From IMG/VR virus record IMGVR_UViG_3300028595_000016, positions 1 through 55,790 of that record: DNA of 55,790 nt, one strand, 5' to 3'. The translations under genes were made by a program, and so were the position numbers. A model generated the notes under the pieces. It did no database searches and was not told the DNA's origin. It saw only the letters and a program-made list of their open reading frames with translations. Source of the DNA: a virus. Of the stretch, positions 40,773-47,707 are shown piece by piece (positions within the stretch are counted from its first letter, which is position 1; each line of letters opens with the position of its first letter).

Positions 40773-41448
40773 TGTCATTCGGTCGTCGAGGTTGGCTCGC
40801 TCCGAGCCGTTGTCATTCGTTCAGCATTTTTGGCTCGCTCATGATCGTTGTCATTCGTTCAGCATCGATGGCTCGCTCGGTCTCGATGTCATTCGTTCAG
40901 CTACCATGGCTCGCTCATGGCCATTGTCATTCGTTCTCGGTTTTTGGCTCGCTCATGGCCGTTGTCATTCGTTCCGGACTTTTGGCTCGCTCATGGCCGT
41001 TGTCATTCGTTCCGGACTTTTGGCTCGCTTGGCGCGCTTGTCATTCGGTTGTGGAGGTTGGCTCGCTCGCAATACGTGTCATTCGTTCGCCGCTTTTGGC
41101 TCGCTCTCACGCGATGTCATTCGTTCAAAGCACCTGGCTCGCTTCCCACTTATGTCATTCGTTCCGGAATCGTGGCTCGCTTCGCTAGGATGTCATTCGT
41201 TTCTGCCCGATGGCTCGCTCTCGGGCGTTGCCATTCGTTCGTAGGGCATGGCTCGCTCTCCGATCATGTCATTCGTTCCGCGAGTATGGCGCGCTTCCGC
41301 GCAATGTCATTCGTTCGCAGTATTTGGCTAGCTTCTCGCCCGTGTCATTCGTTCGAGGGAACTGGCTCGCTCATCCTTCATGTCATTCGTTCGAGCTGAA
41401 TGGCTCGCTCTCGGCTAATGTCATTCGTTCGGGTGCCCTGGCTCACTC
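40773..41448 (-). repeat. Dual-box, dual-spacer array 1 (18 units, 38-nt period)
   Basis: On the plus strand every unit is TGTCATTCGTTY, 8 variable bases, TGGCTCGCTY, 8 variable bases; box starts fall at 40773 + 38k with no slip for 18 units. Read on the minus strand (the strand of the adjacent gene) the boxes are RAACGAATGACA and RAGCGAGCCA, two related motifs sharing RARCGA and ending CA. Spacers differ between units, save local duplicates in units 5-7. Box changes are few (units 1, 8, 12-15, 18). The last box overlaps the stop codon of the Tas-like gene. Orientation is inferred. Confidence 0.95.
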
Positions 41449-42477
41449 CGCCGCTTCAGCGACGCTGATCTTTCCTGGGTCACCGACAAGCTCGAGAGCT
41501 TCCTCGACTGTCAGCATCCTCGGCTCGTCAACCTGGATCCGCCGCCCGCCGTGGGCATACCCCAGCTTCGCCGCGTGGTAGTCGGGCCACACCGGGAGGC
41601 CTTCAAGTGCGCGCCAGACAACGTACACGTCCTCGAGCAGCAGACGCATGGCCTTGTGCCATCCTGCGTTGTCCGCGAAGCCTTGGGCCGATACCGCCTT
41701 CCCTGCGGGCTCTCCGTCATGCAAGGGGACGATCTTCCCCTTCTCCACGCGGTCGCTCGAGAGGATGCGGTGCTTGTGATCCTCCCATGCTTGCAGGTAT
41801 TTCGATGTGCACGTTCGATCGATGTGGGGCATCTTGGGCTTGACACCTTCTTCCTTGGCAGCTTCTCGGATCCGCTTCCGCTCGGCTCTCATCTCCGGTG
41901 TGAGTGATGCCGAAGATGCATTCTTCCGCATGGCGGAAGCAGCCTGATGGAGCCTCGTGCGGAGGTCGGAGTTGTAGGCAGAGACTCGGCCCGACTCGCG
42001 TCTCTCGAGTCGGCCATTGATGACGGCCAGCCCGCAGTAGCGGTGGAGCTTGCTCGGCTTGTCCGCCTTGCGGATGTCCACGGTGGACACTAGGTAGGCA
42101 CTCACCACAGGGCCTAAACCAAAGACGTGCCGCAGGAACACGTCATAGATTGGGATCGGTCTCAGTGCCCGATCAATTCGCCGCTCCAGCGCGCCGATCT
42201 GAAGGTCGGCCGCCTTGTTCCCGTTCAAAAACGTGTGGCGGACATCGTCTGGCAACGGGCAAGGGATCTTGTCGCCCTTCTTGAGCCCTCGCGCTGGGAT
42301 GTCCTGGCGGGCCTCCTTGTCCTTGCACATGTTCTCGATGGCGACGCGGGCCCTCGTCGCAGCGCGATGCTGATTGACGAGGAGTCTCAACTCGAGGATG
42401 GGGTCGTCGGTGCACGGCAGCTCATCTCGTGCCTTGCGTGTCCGCTTCATGGTTCGCTCTAGTTTTTTCAGTGTCAT
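41443..42477 (-). CDS. Transposase_20/Nop-like protein, candidate TIGR-associated (Tas-like)
   Basis: From ATG 42477 the product is 344 aa; a start at 42519 (358 aa) would lie inside a repeat box and has no Shine-Dalgarno. Residues about 10-105 are a helical, coiled-coil-like part. About 105-185 match the IS110 C-terminal (Transposase_20) region: FLRHVFGLGPVVSAYLVS, KPSKLHRYCGLAVINGRLE, LRTRLHQAASAMRKN. The rest is helical (AMRLLLEDVYVVWRAL, YHAAKLGYAHGG). The DEDD RuvC half of IS110 enzymes is absent and no HNH is seen. It is flanked by arrays on both sides. I infer a guide-RNA-binding protein without nuclease. Confidence 0.75.
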   Translation of the reverse strand: MTLKKLERTMKRTRKARDELPCTDDPILELRLLVNQHRAATRARVAIENMCKDKEARQDIPARGLKKGDKIPCPLPDDVRHTFLNGNKAADLQIGALERRIDRALRPIPIYDVFLRHVFGLGPVVSAYLVSTVDIRKADKPSKLHRYCGLAVINGRLERRESGRVSAYNSDLRTRLHQAASAMRKNASSASLTPEMRAERKRIREAAKEEGVKPKMPHIDRTCTSKYLQAWEDHKHRILSSDRVEKGKIVPLHDGEPAGKAVSAQGFADNAGWHKAMRLLLEDVYVVWRALEGLPVWPDYHAAKLGYAHGGRRIQVDEPRMLTVEEALELVGDPGKISVAEAAE

Positions 42478-42500
42478 CGTTCTGTTCCGTTTCGTTGGGT

Positions 42501-42932
42501 TGGATCGCTCTCGCGTCATGTCATTCGTTCGGGGCGACTGGCTCGCTCGATCACTGTGTCATTCGTTCGCCACGGTTGGCTCGCTCATTCTCGTTGTCAT
42601 TCGTTCCGAAGCGATGGCTCGCTCCTCAACGTTGTCATTCGTTCTCAGTCGATGGCTCGCTTTACCCTTCTGTCATTCGTTCGAGCAGCATGGCTCGCTT
42701 GGACAATGTGTCATTCGCTCTGCCATTGTGGCCCGCTTTTCGCGTGTGTCATTCGTTCAGGGATGGTGGCTAGCTCGAGGCCGATGTCATTCGTTCCGGC
42801 GTTCTGGCTCGCTCGACGGACATGTCATTCGTTCCGAATGCATGGCTCGCTCACTGGTATTGTCATTCGTTCGTTCGTGATGCTTGGCTCGCTCTGAACC
42901 ATTGTCATTCGTTCGGTGGGCATAGCTCGCTC
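42501..42932 (-). repeat. Dual-box, dual-spacer array 2 (11 units)
   Basis: This has the same boxes and period as array 1: TGTCATTCGTTC boxes start at 42519 + 38k through 42861, and the last at 42903 after one unit with a 12-nt spacer. It begins with a diverged second box (TGGATCGCTC, 42501-42510). Further degenerate boxes (TGGTTCGCTC at 42450, TGTCATCGTTC at 42472) run into the 5' end of the Tas-like gene. The last first-type box contains the stop codon of the gene 42905-43246. No spacer in this array was seen to equal one in array 1 by eye. Confidence 0.95.
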
Positions 42933-43246
42933 GGGATGGGCTCATCCTTGCGTCCAGACGACTTTCTGAGTTCTCTTTCCAGAACGGCGCGCTGGGAGGC
43001 GCACAAGCGTTCAATGTGGTCCACCTGTCGGGCGATGTTCGCTCGGAATGCGCGCTCCGGGTTGTCGCGCCATTCCTTGTTAAGGACCGCGCTCTTGACG
43101 CCGGCGGGAATCCCAGTGACGAGCCACTTGGCCCCTTCTGGGGTCTTCTTGCGCTCGAGCAGGTAATCCCTGCAGGTCCACTCCTGCCGTCCACCGTACC
43201 GGGTGAACTGGAACTCTCCGACCAGGATTGTGTCAGGAAGCTTCAC
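42905..43246 (-). CDS. Hypothetical protein ending in array 2 (113 aa)
   Basis: This 113-aa protein has VGEFQFTRYGGRQEWTCRDYL, GAKWLVTGIPAGVKSAVL and a helical basic end (VDHIERLCASQRAVLERELRK). The stop codon and last codons (PNE) are made by a box of array 2. The overlap with the upstream gene is four bases. It may be a nucleic-acid-binding partner of the array system or an unrelated early protein. Confidence 0.55.
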   Translation of the reverse strand: MKLPDTILVGEFQFTRYGGRQEWTCRDYLLERKKTPEGAKWLVTGIPAGVKSAVLNKEWRDNPERAFRANIARQVDHIERLCASQRAVLERELRKSSGRKDEPIPSELCPPNE

Positions 43247-43860
43247 AGCAGCCCCCCTGGGTTTGCATCCAGAGCGCGACCCGGAACATCCTTGTGCGAG
43301 CGATGCTGTTGCCTGCCGCCACGCAACGCTGCGATCTCTCGGTCCTTCTCGGCGATCTCTCGGTCCTTCTCCAGCACGATGGCCTCGAGCTCCTGGATTC
43401 GCCGGTCCTTCGCTGATGGCTGTCGTGGATTCTTGCCCACGACGCGAGCGATGATCGGGTCAGCCTGGTTAGGCGTCAGCGGTGCCCCGGTGGCTTGGTA
43501 CCCACAGATCAGCTCACGCTTGATCTCATCTAGATGCACTGGGTCAAGCCTCATCCCGCCGATCCGGCACACCACGTCGTGGTGGATATTCTTGCGGACC
43601 GCCGAGTTGGCCTTCGGGGAATACCCAAGCGCCACCAGCCCCTGGTATCTCCGCTTGAACCATGACTCGTTTCGGCCGGCAGCGAACCCAACCCTCTTCA
43701 ACCACCCGGACACTGACAGTCCGTCAGACTCCTCGCGGAAGGAGTCCCAATTGGATGCCAGTGCCATCACCTCGCACGCTGCGAAGTTTGGCCCAACGTC
43801 GGAATCAGCCATCAGCTTGGACAGCCTCGCGCCGATCTGCTCTAGGTTCTCTGTCGTCAT
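43243..43860 (-). CDS. Hypothetical DNA-binding-like protein with coiled coil (205 aa)
   Basis: The ATG at 43860 has AAGGA eight bases upstream. The protein has a helical N-terminal part (ENLEQIGARLSKLMADSD), a possible helix-turn-helix with FAAGRNESWFKRRYQGL, and a C-terminal coiled coil (KDRRIQELEAIVLEKDREIAEKDREIAAL given here as two halves, ELEAIVLEKDRE and IAEKDREIAAL). An ENxIHHDVVCRIGG-like segment is of unknown role. It overlaps the next gene by four bases. Confidence 0.5.
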   Translation of the reverse strand: MTTENLEQIGARLSKLMADSDVGPNFAACEVMALASNWDSFREESDGLSVSGWLKRVGFAAGRNESWFKRRYQGLVALGYSPKANSAVRKNIHHDVVCRIGGMRLDPVHLDEIKRELICGYQATGAPLTPNQADPIIARVVGKNPRQPSAKDRRIQELEAIVLEKDREIAEKDREIAALRGGRQQHRSHKDVPGRALDANPGGLL

Positions 43861-43871
43861 CTCACCGTTCC

Positions 43872-44288
43872 TTATGTCCAAACTTCAATCACAACTCGCC
43901 CGTCCCCGGGAGGTGCATACACCCACTCCTGTACGACCTCCGCGTGCTTCGGAGAGTCGTCCACGAGATAGCCTAGTCGATGCGTGCGAGCCCTTCCGCG
44001 GGGGCAGCACAGCATGTCGACCGGGCGCTTTGCCCAGTCGCTCCACCTGTCTGGCTGCACGCTCGAGTGCCGAACGCAGTGGACGATGGGGCGACCGACC
44101 AGCGCCGCCCGACGCGGGAGCACCTGGGATGCCATCGCCTTCCAGAGTGCCTCTTTCTCCGCGGCGTGCTGCCACCTCTGGGTGTGGCGCGTCCTGTTGC
44201 TCGGCGGGCAGAGGTCAAGCGGTAGGACGACGCGGCAGTGGCGCTCTGTCCCGACCCGCTGGCCATCGATCCACAGCTCGAGGCTCAC
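43872..44288 (-). CDS. RusA-like Holliday junction resolvase candidate
   Basis: This 138-aa protein begins SLELWIDGQRVGTERHCRV, has LDLCPPSNRTRH, AHxxH-free middle, then RPVDMLCCPRGRAR and LGYLVDDSPKHAEV, followed by YAPPGDGRVVIEVW. That order (PPSNR opening, a paired Asp near the end, a closing VVIEVW strand) fits the RusA family of phage endonucleases, which resolve recombination joints as dimers. The usual DxDN segment is weak (PVDML), so the call is moderate. Confidence 0.55.
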   Translation of the reverse strand: MSLELWIDGQRVGTERHCRVVLPLDLCPPSNRTRHTQRWQHAAEKEALWKAMASQVLPRRAALVGRPIVHCVRHSSVQPDRWSDWAKRPVDMLCCPRGRARTHRLGYLVDDSPKHAEVVQEWVYAPPGDGRVVIEVWT

Positions 44289-44521
44289 TCGACCTCGGAG
44301 GGTTCATCGCGTACTAGCTCGCGATCCCAGTCGGAGACGAGCTCGTCGAGAGAGCTTCCGAGAGCTCTCGCGATCTTGCTCGCCGTGTCCAGAGTCGGGC
44401 TTCGTTTGCCCGACTCGACCATAGAAACAACAGAAGGGCTCAGCCCGGAGCGCCTAGCCAGCTCCAGCTGGGTCCACCCGAGCGACTCGCGTGCTTCACG
44501 CGACCGATCACCGAACGCCAT
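44285..44521 (-). CDS. XRE-family transcriptional repressor
   Basis: The ATG at 44521 gives 78 aa: FGDRSREARESLGWTQLELA, RRSGLSPSVVSMVESGKRSP, TLDTASKIARALGSSLDEL, a textbook lambda-Cro/XRE helix-turn-helix. It diverges from the plus-strand early operon across a 183-bp region with an ACGATCGT palindrome just upstream of its start. It likely controls the early promoters and its own. In the absence of an integrase it may serve timing, not lysogeny. Confidence 0.85.
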   Translation of the reverse strand: MAFGDRSREARESLGWTQLELARRSGLSPSVVSMVESGKRSPTLDTASKIARALGSSLDELVSDWDRELVRDEPSEVE

Positions 44522-44704
44522 GATTGACGATCGTAAAGGGCTCGCGTCGCAAGCGCAAGCGCAATCGTCGCGGTCACGGCCGTTTGCTCGCAAGCCGTCC
44601 GGCCAGCCGTTTTTTTCACCCGTAACTTTTGCCTCTAGCAATCCGGCTCGCCGTCTTTTACGCTTGTCCCTGTCGGCGCGGTGCCGCGAAAGAGGAGTAC
44701 GACG
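44522..44704. promoter_or_regulatory. Divergent control region between repressor and early genes
   Basis: This 183-bp gap separates the minus-strand repressor from the plus-strand early genes. It has an ACGATCGT palindrome (44527-44534), CGTAAA/TTTACG half-sites at about 44532 and 44656, and a T7 run at 44610-44616 after a GC-rich imperfect stem (a possible attenuator for the plus strand). No clear sigma-70 consensus could be fixed. GAGGAG stands before the first ATG. Confidence 0.5.
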
Positions 44705-44905
44705 ATGATCTCGTGTAACGACAGGGGAAGGCTGCTAGCCATCTCTGGCAGCAGCAGCCACAACGTAGCTGTCAACTGCAGGCGAGCGCTAGACGCTGTC
44801 AACGACAGCGACGCCAAGCTGTTTCTAAACAGGGCGATCGAACACTGCATCCACGAGGACGTGGCGCAAGCCGCTGTCCTCGTGCAGATCAGGGGGGCGT
44901 TGTGA
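44705..44905 (+). CDS. Hypothetical early protein (66 aa)
   Basis: The ATG at 44705 has AGAGGAG eight bases upstream. The short product (ISCNDRGRLLAISGSSS opening, then a helical half with AKLFLNRAIEHCIHEDV) is the first gene of the early operon. It overlaps the next gene as GTGA. I do not recognise it. Confidence 0.6.
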   Translation: MISCNDRGRLLAISGSSSHNVAVNCRRALDAVNDSDAKLFLNRAIEHCIHEDVAQAAVLVQIRGAL

Positions 44906-45096
44906 CCTCTGGAGAGGCCATGGCGCGCAAGGCAGCGCGCCATCTGGACTCCGCGGTGGCAGCACAGGACTGGGTTGCTGTAGAGACCGCTCGACACACG
45001 CTGGAGATGGCGCTCCAGCTGTTCGACGCGCAGCGTGCCGATCTGTCCCGAGCCATCCGAAACCGTGAGTCGTCCAGAAAGGAGCTGTCGCGATGA
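44902..45096 (+). CDS. Hypothetical helical protein (64 aa)
   Basis: The GTG start overlaps the previous stop, and the stop overlaps the next ATG. The product is helical throughout, with MARKAARHLDSAVAAQDW and ALQLFDAQRADLSRAIRN, and a basic end. Such a short helical protein could be an early host-takeover or structural helper protein; no family is recognised. Confidence 0.55.
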   Translation: MTSGEAMARKAARHLDSAVAAQDWVAVETARHTLEMALQLFDAQRADLSRAIRNRESSRKELSR

Positions 45097-45506
45097 GCAT
45101 GTGCCCGCGCCACCCGAAGAGGGCCGATCTGTTTGAATATTTGCACACCGCAATCGGCGACGAGCGCGCTCAGCGCTACATCGATTGGGAGCGCATTCGC
45201 AGCCGAATCCGCGATGCGCTGGACGAGGCCGAGAAGCCATCGTCCGGCACTGTACGAGTCATCACCCGCGACATGCGGGTGGAGTTCGACTGCGACGGGA
45301 ACACCACTGAGCTCGAGCACTACAGATGCTCGCCGTTGAAACACGAGCTAGTCAGCGCATCCGTCGAGCTCGAGGACGAGTTGCACCCCTGGCTCCAGCA
45401 GACGCTGGATCGGGTGGAGCGCCGGCTCCGTGACGCTGACTACGACCAGCCTCCGACCTTGCGCGCCATCGACCCTCTCGAGCACGAGAGCGAGGTGCGA
45501 CCGTGA
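45093..45506 (+). CDS. Hypothetical early protein (137 aa)
   Basis: This 137-aa protein has SMCPRHPKRADLFEYLH at the start, a GDERAQRYIDWERIRSRI helix, then VRVITRDMRVEFDCDGN strands and a helical acidic tail (ELEDELHPWLQQTLDRV). ATGA overlap upstream and GTGA overlap downstream place it in the operon. No known domain. Confidence 0.6.
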   Translation: MSMCPRHPKRADLFEYLHTAIGDERAQRYIDWERIRSRIRDALDEAEKPSSGTVRVITRDMRVEFDCDGNTTELEHYRCSPLKHELVSASVELEDELHPWLQQTLDRVERRLRDADYDQPPTLRAIDPLEHESEVRP

Positions 45507-45775
45507 TTGCCAGACTGGAGAGGGATGGCAGCATGGCCATCTCCGATGGTCGGCTGACGCTGGTAATCTCCGATGACGGACACGGAGTGTCACTGGCCTC
45601 GGAGGAGTGGAGCGATTCCGAGCTCGAGCTTGCGCTCGAGGACATCGACCCGATGCACATCGGGAGGATGCGCATCGGGCACCTGCAGATGCTGCTCCGC
45701 GCCGTGTGGGCGAAGTGGGAGCTCGGCATGTACGACCAGCCGACACGGAAGCCCGGGCTGGTGCGGGTCAAGTGA
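45503..45775 (+). CDS. Hypothetical early protein (90 aa)
   Basis: The start is GTG in a GTGA overlap. The protein is acidic, beginning IARLERDGSMAISDGRLTLV, with a Glu-rich middle (DSELELALEDIDPMHIG) and a helical LQMLLRAVWAKWELGMY. No domain is recognised. A 31-aa membrane peptide frame follows with one base shared. Confidence 0.55.
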   Translation: MIARLERDGSMAISDGRLTLVISDDGHGVSLASEEWSDSELELALEDIDPMHIGRMRIGHLQMLLRAVWAKWELGMYDQPTRKPGLVRVK

Positions 45776-45870
45776 TGGTAGACCCGCTTCAAAGCGCGGT
45801 CGTTATCGTGCTTTTGATGCTCACGCCATGCATGCTGGTCATGGCGTGGGCGCTGGCAACGAAGGACTGA
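45775..45870 (+). CDS. Very small single-span membrane peptide (31 aa)
   Basis: An ATG (45775) sharing its A with the previous TGA opens a 31-codon frame: MVDPLQSAVVIVLLMLTP followed by a second hydrophobic stretch CMLVMAWALA and a charged end (TKD). It is almost all transmembrane. Its tight coupling to the gene before it supports translation, though chance hydrophobic frames of this length exist. Confidence 0.45.
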   Translation: MVDPLQSAVVIVLLMLTPCMLVMAWALATKD

Positions 45871-46060
45871 CGCACTGACACGGCTCGCGCGCTGGAGCTG
45901 GCGACAGACGTGGGACCATTCCCCCTTTTCTCCTGCGTCTGTCGTCCGCTCGAGCGTGTGAGTCATACACGCATCGCCAGAGCGCGATGCCACACACGCT
46001 CGCGAACCAATGAGAACGACGATGATTCGAGTTGCAAGAGACGCTTGATATGGTGCAATT
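45871..46060 (+). promoter_or_regulatory. 190-bp gap with hairpin and possible leaderless promoter
   Basis: A 7-bp hairpin GCATCGC/GCGATGC (45971-45977 with 45984-45990) may end the preceding small-gene operon. Near the next gene, TTCGAG (46026-46031), 17 bases and TATGGT (46049-46054) resemble a weak sigma-70 promoter. Six bases later is the ATG of 46061, which would make a leaderless message. No other gene was seen here. Confidence 0.35.
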
Positions 46061-46618
46061 ATGTACGAGAAGCTGACACTGCGTCCCATCACAGTCCGTC
46101 GCGGTTCAGCACTTGGGTTCGTGTCTGAGGTCCACCGGCGTCTCCCACGAGTACAGGGGGCAATGTGGGGGGTTTCCGTGGTCGACGATGCCGGCGAGGT
46201 GGTAGGCGTTATCCTGGTGGGTCATCCCAGCAGGGTGCAGACCTCCCCAACGAACGAGCACCTGCGGGTGCTCCGGTGCGCCGTGGCCGAGGGGCACCGG
46301 AACGCCTGCTCAATGCTGTACGGGGCGGCGTGGCGCGCGGCCAGGGCTATGGGAGCAGAGCGCATGGATACCCACACCCACGGAGACGAGTCCGGCGTGA
46401 GCCTGATCGCCGCTGGGTGGATTGACGGGGGAATGACCAGCGGGGGGTCCCATTCTCGTACTTCCAGGCCGAGGGGAGAACCAGTAGACCCGGAGCCGAA
46501 ACGGAGGTGGTGGGCTCCAGGGTCACGGATGAAGGACGGGACGGTGTTATCAAGGGGTCCGTGCCATTGCCGGGGAGAGACAGGAAGCCATCGCGGAGAT
46601 GTACCCGAATCTTCGTAG
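46061..46618 (+). CDS. XF1762-like GNAT-type protein
   Basis: The 185-aa product follows the phage XF1762 family: LTLRPITVRRGSALGFVSE, HRRLPRVQGAMWGVSVVDD, VVGVILVGHPSR, EHLRVLRCAVAEGHRNACSML, YGAAWRAARAMGAERMDTH, GVSLIAAGWIDGG, then a SRTSRPRGEPVDPEPK tail. This is a GNAT-like acyltransferase fold; related Mom proteins alter DNA bases, but a DNA substrate for XF1762 is not shown. There is no strong Shine-Dalgarno. It heads the recombination gene group. Confidence 0.8.
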   Translation: MYEKLTLRPITVRRGSALGFVSEVHRRLPRVQGAMWGVSVVDDAGEVVGVILVGHPSRVQTSPTNEHLRVLRCAVAEGHRNACSMLYGAAWRAARAMGAERMDTHTHGDESGVSLIAAGWIDGGMTSGGSHSRTSRPRGEPVDPEPKRRWWAPGSRMKDGTVLSRGPCHCRGETGSHRGDVPESS

Positions 46619-46784
46619 CGACGCTCTTGAGAACTGCAGTCAGCTGACCAAAGCGATCGATGTACTTGAAGCGATCGGGTCGCTTGAGCAGAGGGGCGCA
46701 GCGCCAGTACTGCGCGCACAGCCGTTTCGCCATACCTATGGCATCATGCCATTGCCAGGACTGGAAGGGATGATACTAGAATGA
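46599..46784 (+). CDS. Small hypothetical protein (61 aa)
   Basis: It overlaps the GNAT-like gene by 20 bases and the exonuclease gene by ATGA (46781-46784), so its frame fits the operon. The product has YPNLRSDALENCSQLTKAID, EQRGAAPVLRAQPFRH and a hydrophobic end. It may be an early helper protein; no domain is seen. Confidence 0.5.
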   Translation: MYPNLRSDALENCSQLTKAIDVLEAIGSLEQRGAAPVLRAQPFRHTYGIMPLPGLEGMILE

Positions 46785-47707
46785 CACCACCCTACGAGCG
46801 AGTGGCCGACAGCCACTCCGACCAACGAGCATGGCTCAACGCCAGGTGCTACGGCATCGGCGCCAGTGAGATTGCCAGTGTGCTCGGCATCTCGCCGTTC
46901 AAGTCGGCGCTGGAACTCTGGCACGAGAAGGTGTCTGGCGAGCGCGAGGATCTCAGCGACCGCGAGCCTATCCAGTGGGGACACCTGCTGGAGCCCGTTA
47001 TCATCCAGGAGTTCGCGCGTCGCACCGGGCGCAGTGTCTTGCACGGTGGAGAGCTGCTTCGCTCCACGGAGCACACGTGGGCCATCGCGACGCTGGACGC
47101 CTGGACATGGGACCCGCAGGGCGATGAAAAGCAGCCGTGGCCGCTCGAGGTCAAGGCGGTTGGCGCGCGACAGGAGCAGGCATGGGAAGACGGTGCTCCC
47201 GAGTACTACGTCGCACAGGTGCAGCAACAGATGCTGGTCACCGGCTGTCATCGTGCTACAATTGCTGCGCTGATTGGCGGACAGCGCATGGTGTGGGAAG
47301 ACATCGAGAGAGACCCAGAATGGGTCAATCGCATCGTCTACAACGGCGAGCGATTCTGGCAGCGAGTGCTGGGCCAGGACCCGCCGCCGCCGGACGGGTC
47401 ATTCTCTGCGCGCCGCGCGCTGCTGGCGATGTACCAATCCGACGATGGCAGCGATGTGATGCTGTCTGCCCAGATGGCAGACCACACAGACGCCATCGAG
47501 GAAGCGAAGAGGCAGAAGGACATGGCAGAGAGAGTCATCGCGGCGCTGGAGAACGAGCTACGCGCTGCGCTCGGGCCAGCGACTCGCGGCATCCTGTCGG
47601 ACGGCAGGGTGTGGACATACAAGGAGCAACAGCGCCGTGGCTACACGGTGCAGCCGAGCACGACTAGAGTGCTGCGCCTGGCGCAGCCGAAAGGAGAACG
47701 ACGATGA
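46781..47707 (+). CDS. YqaJ-like viral recombinase exonuclease
   Basis: This is a 308-aa protein of the lambda-exonuclease/YqaJ type: GIGASEIASVLGISPFKSAL (the GxSE/IxG start), LWHEKVSGERED, WGHLLEPVIIQEFARRTG, AIATLDAWTW, PLEVKAVGARQEQAWEDG (the ExK motif), YYVAQVQQQMLVTGCHRA. A coiled coil lies near the C-terminus. It degrades one strand from DNA ends, giving a single strand for the RecT gene directly after it (ATGA overlap). Confidence 0.93.
   Translation: MTPPYERVADSHSDQRAWLNARCYGIGASEIASVLGISPFKSALELWHEKVSGEREDLSDREPIQWGHLLEPVIIQEFARRTGRSVLHGGELLRSTEHTWAIATLDAWTWDPQGDEKQPWPLEVKAVGARQEQAWEDGAPEYYVAQVQQQMLVTGCHRATIAALIGGQRMVWEDIERDPEWVNRIVYNGERFWQRVLGQDPPPPDGSFSARRALLAMYQSDDGSDVMLSAQMADHTDAIEEAKRQKDMAERVIAALENELRAALGPATRGILSDGRVWTYKEQQRRGYTVQPSTTRVLRLAQPKGERR

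Noticed and set aside
40710-40790. Complete tRNA gene
   Set aside because: Only the T-arm and a possible acceptor stem fit; there is no anticodon arm or D-arm in the space available.
40708-41399. Three long overlapping plus-strand open frames across array 1 (and similar ones across array 2) with repeated WLA-RCHSF-like peptides
   Set aside because: The boxes contain no stop in any plus frame and the unit length (38) shifts frame each time, so all three frames stay open by necessity. Spacers vary freely with no codon pattern, and there is no Shine-Dalgarno.
41443-42477. A simple IS110-family insertion sequence
   Set aside because: The RuvC-like DEDD half is missing, no element ends can be defined, and the gene lies inside guide-like arrays sharing its ends with boxes.
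40773-42932. CRISPR array
   Set aside because: Repeats are 10-12 nt, two kinds alternate, spacers are 8 nt, and no cas gene is near. It does not fit any CRISPR type.
43016-44317. 433-aa plus-strand open frame
   Set aside because: It lies opposite three coupled minus-strand genes (coiled-coil protein, RusA-like, hypothetical) and reads as low-complexity Ser/Arg/Pro.
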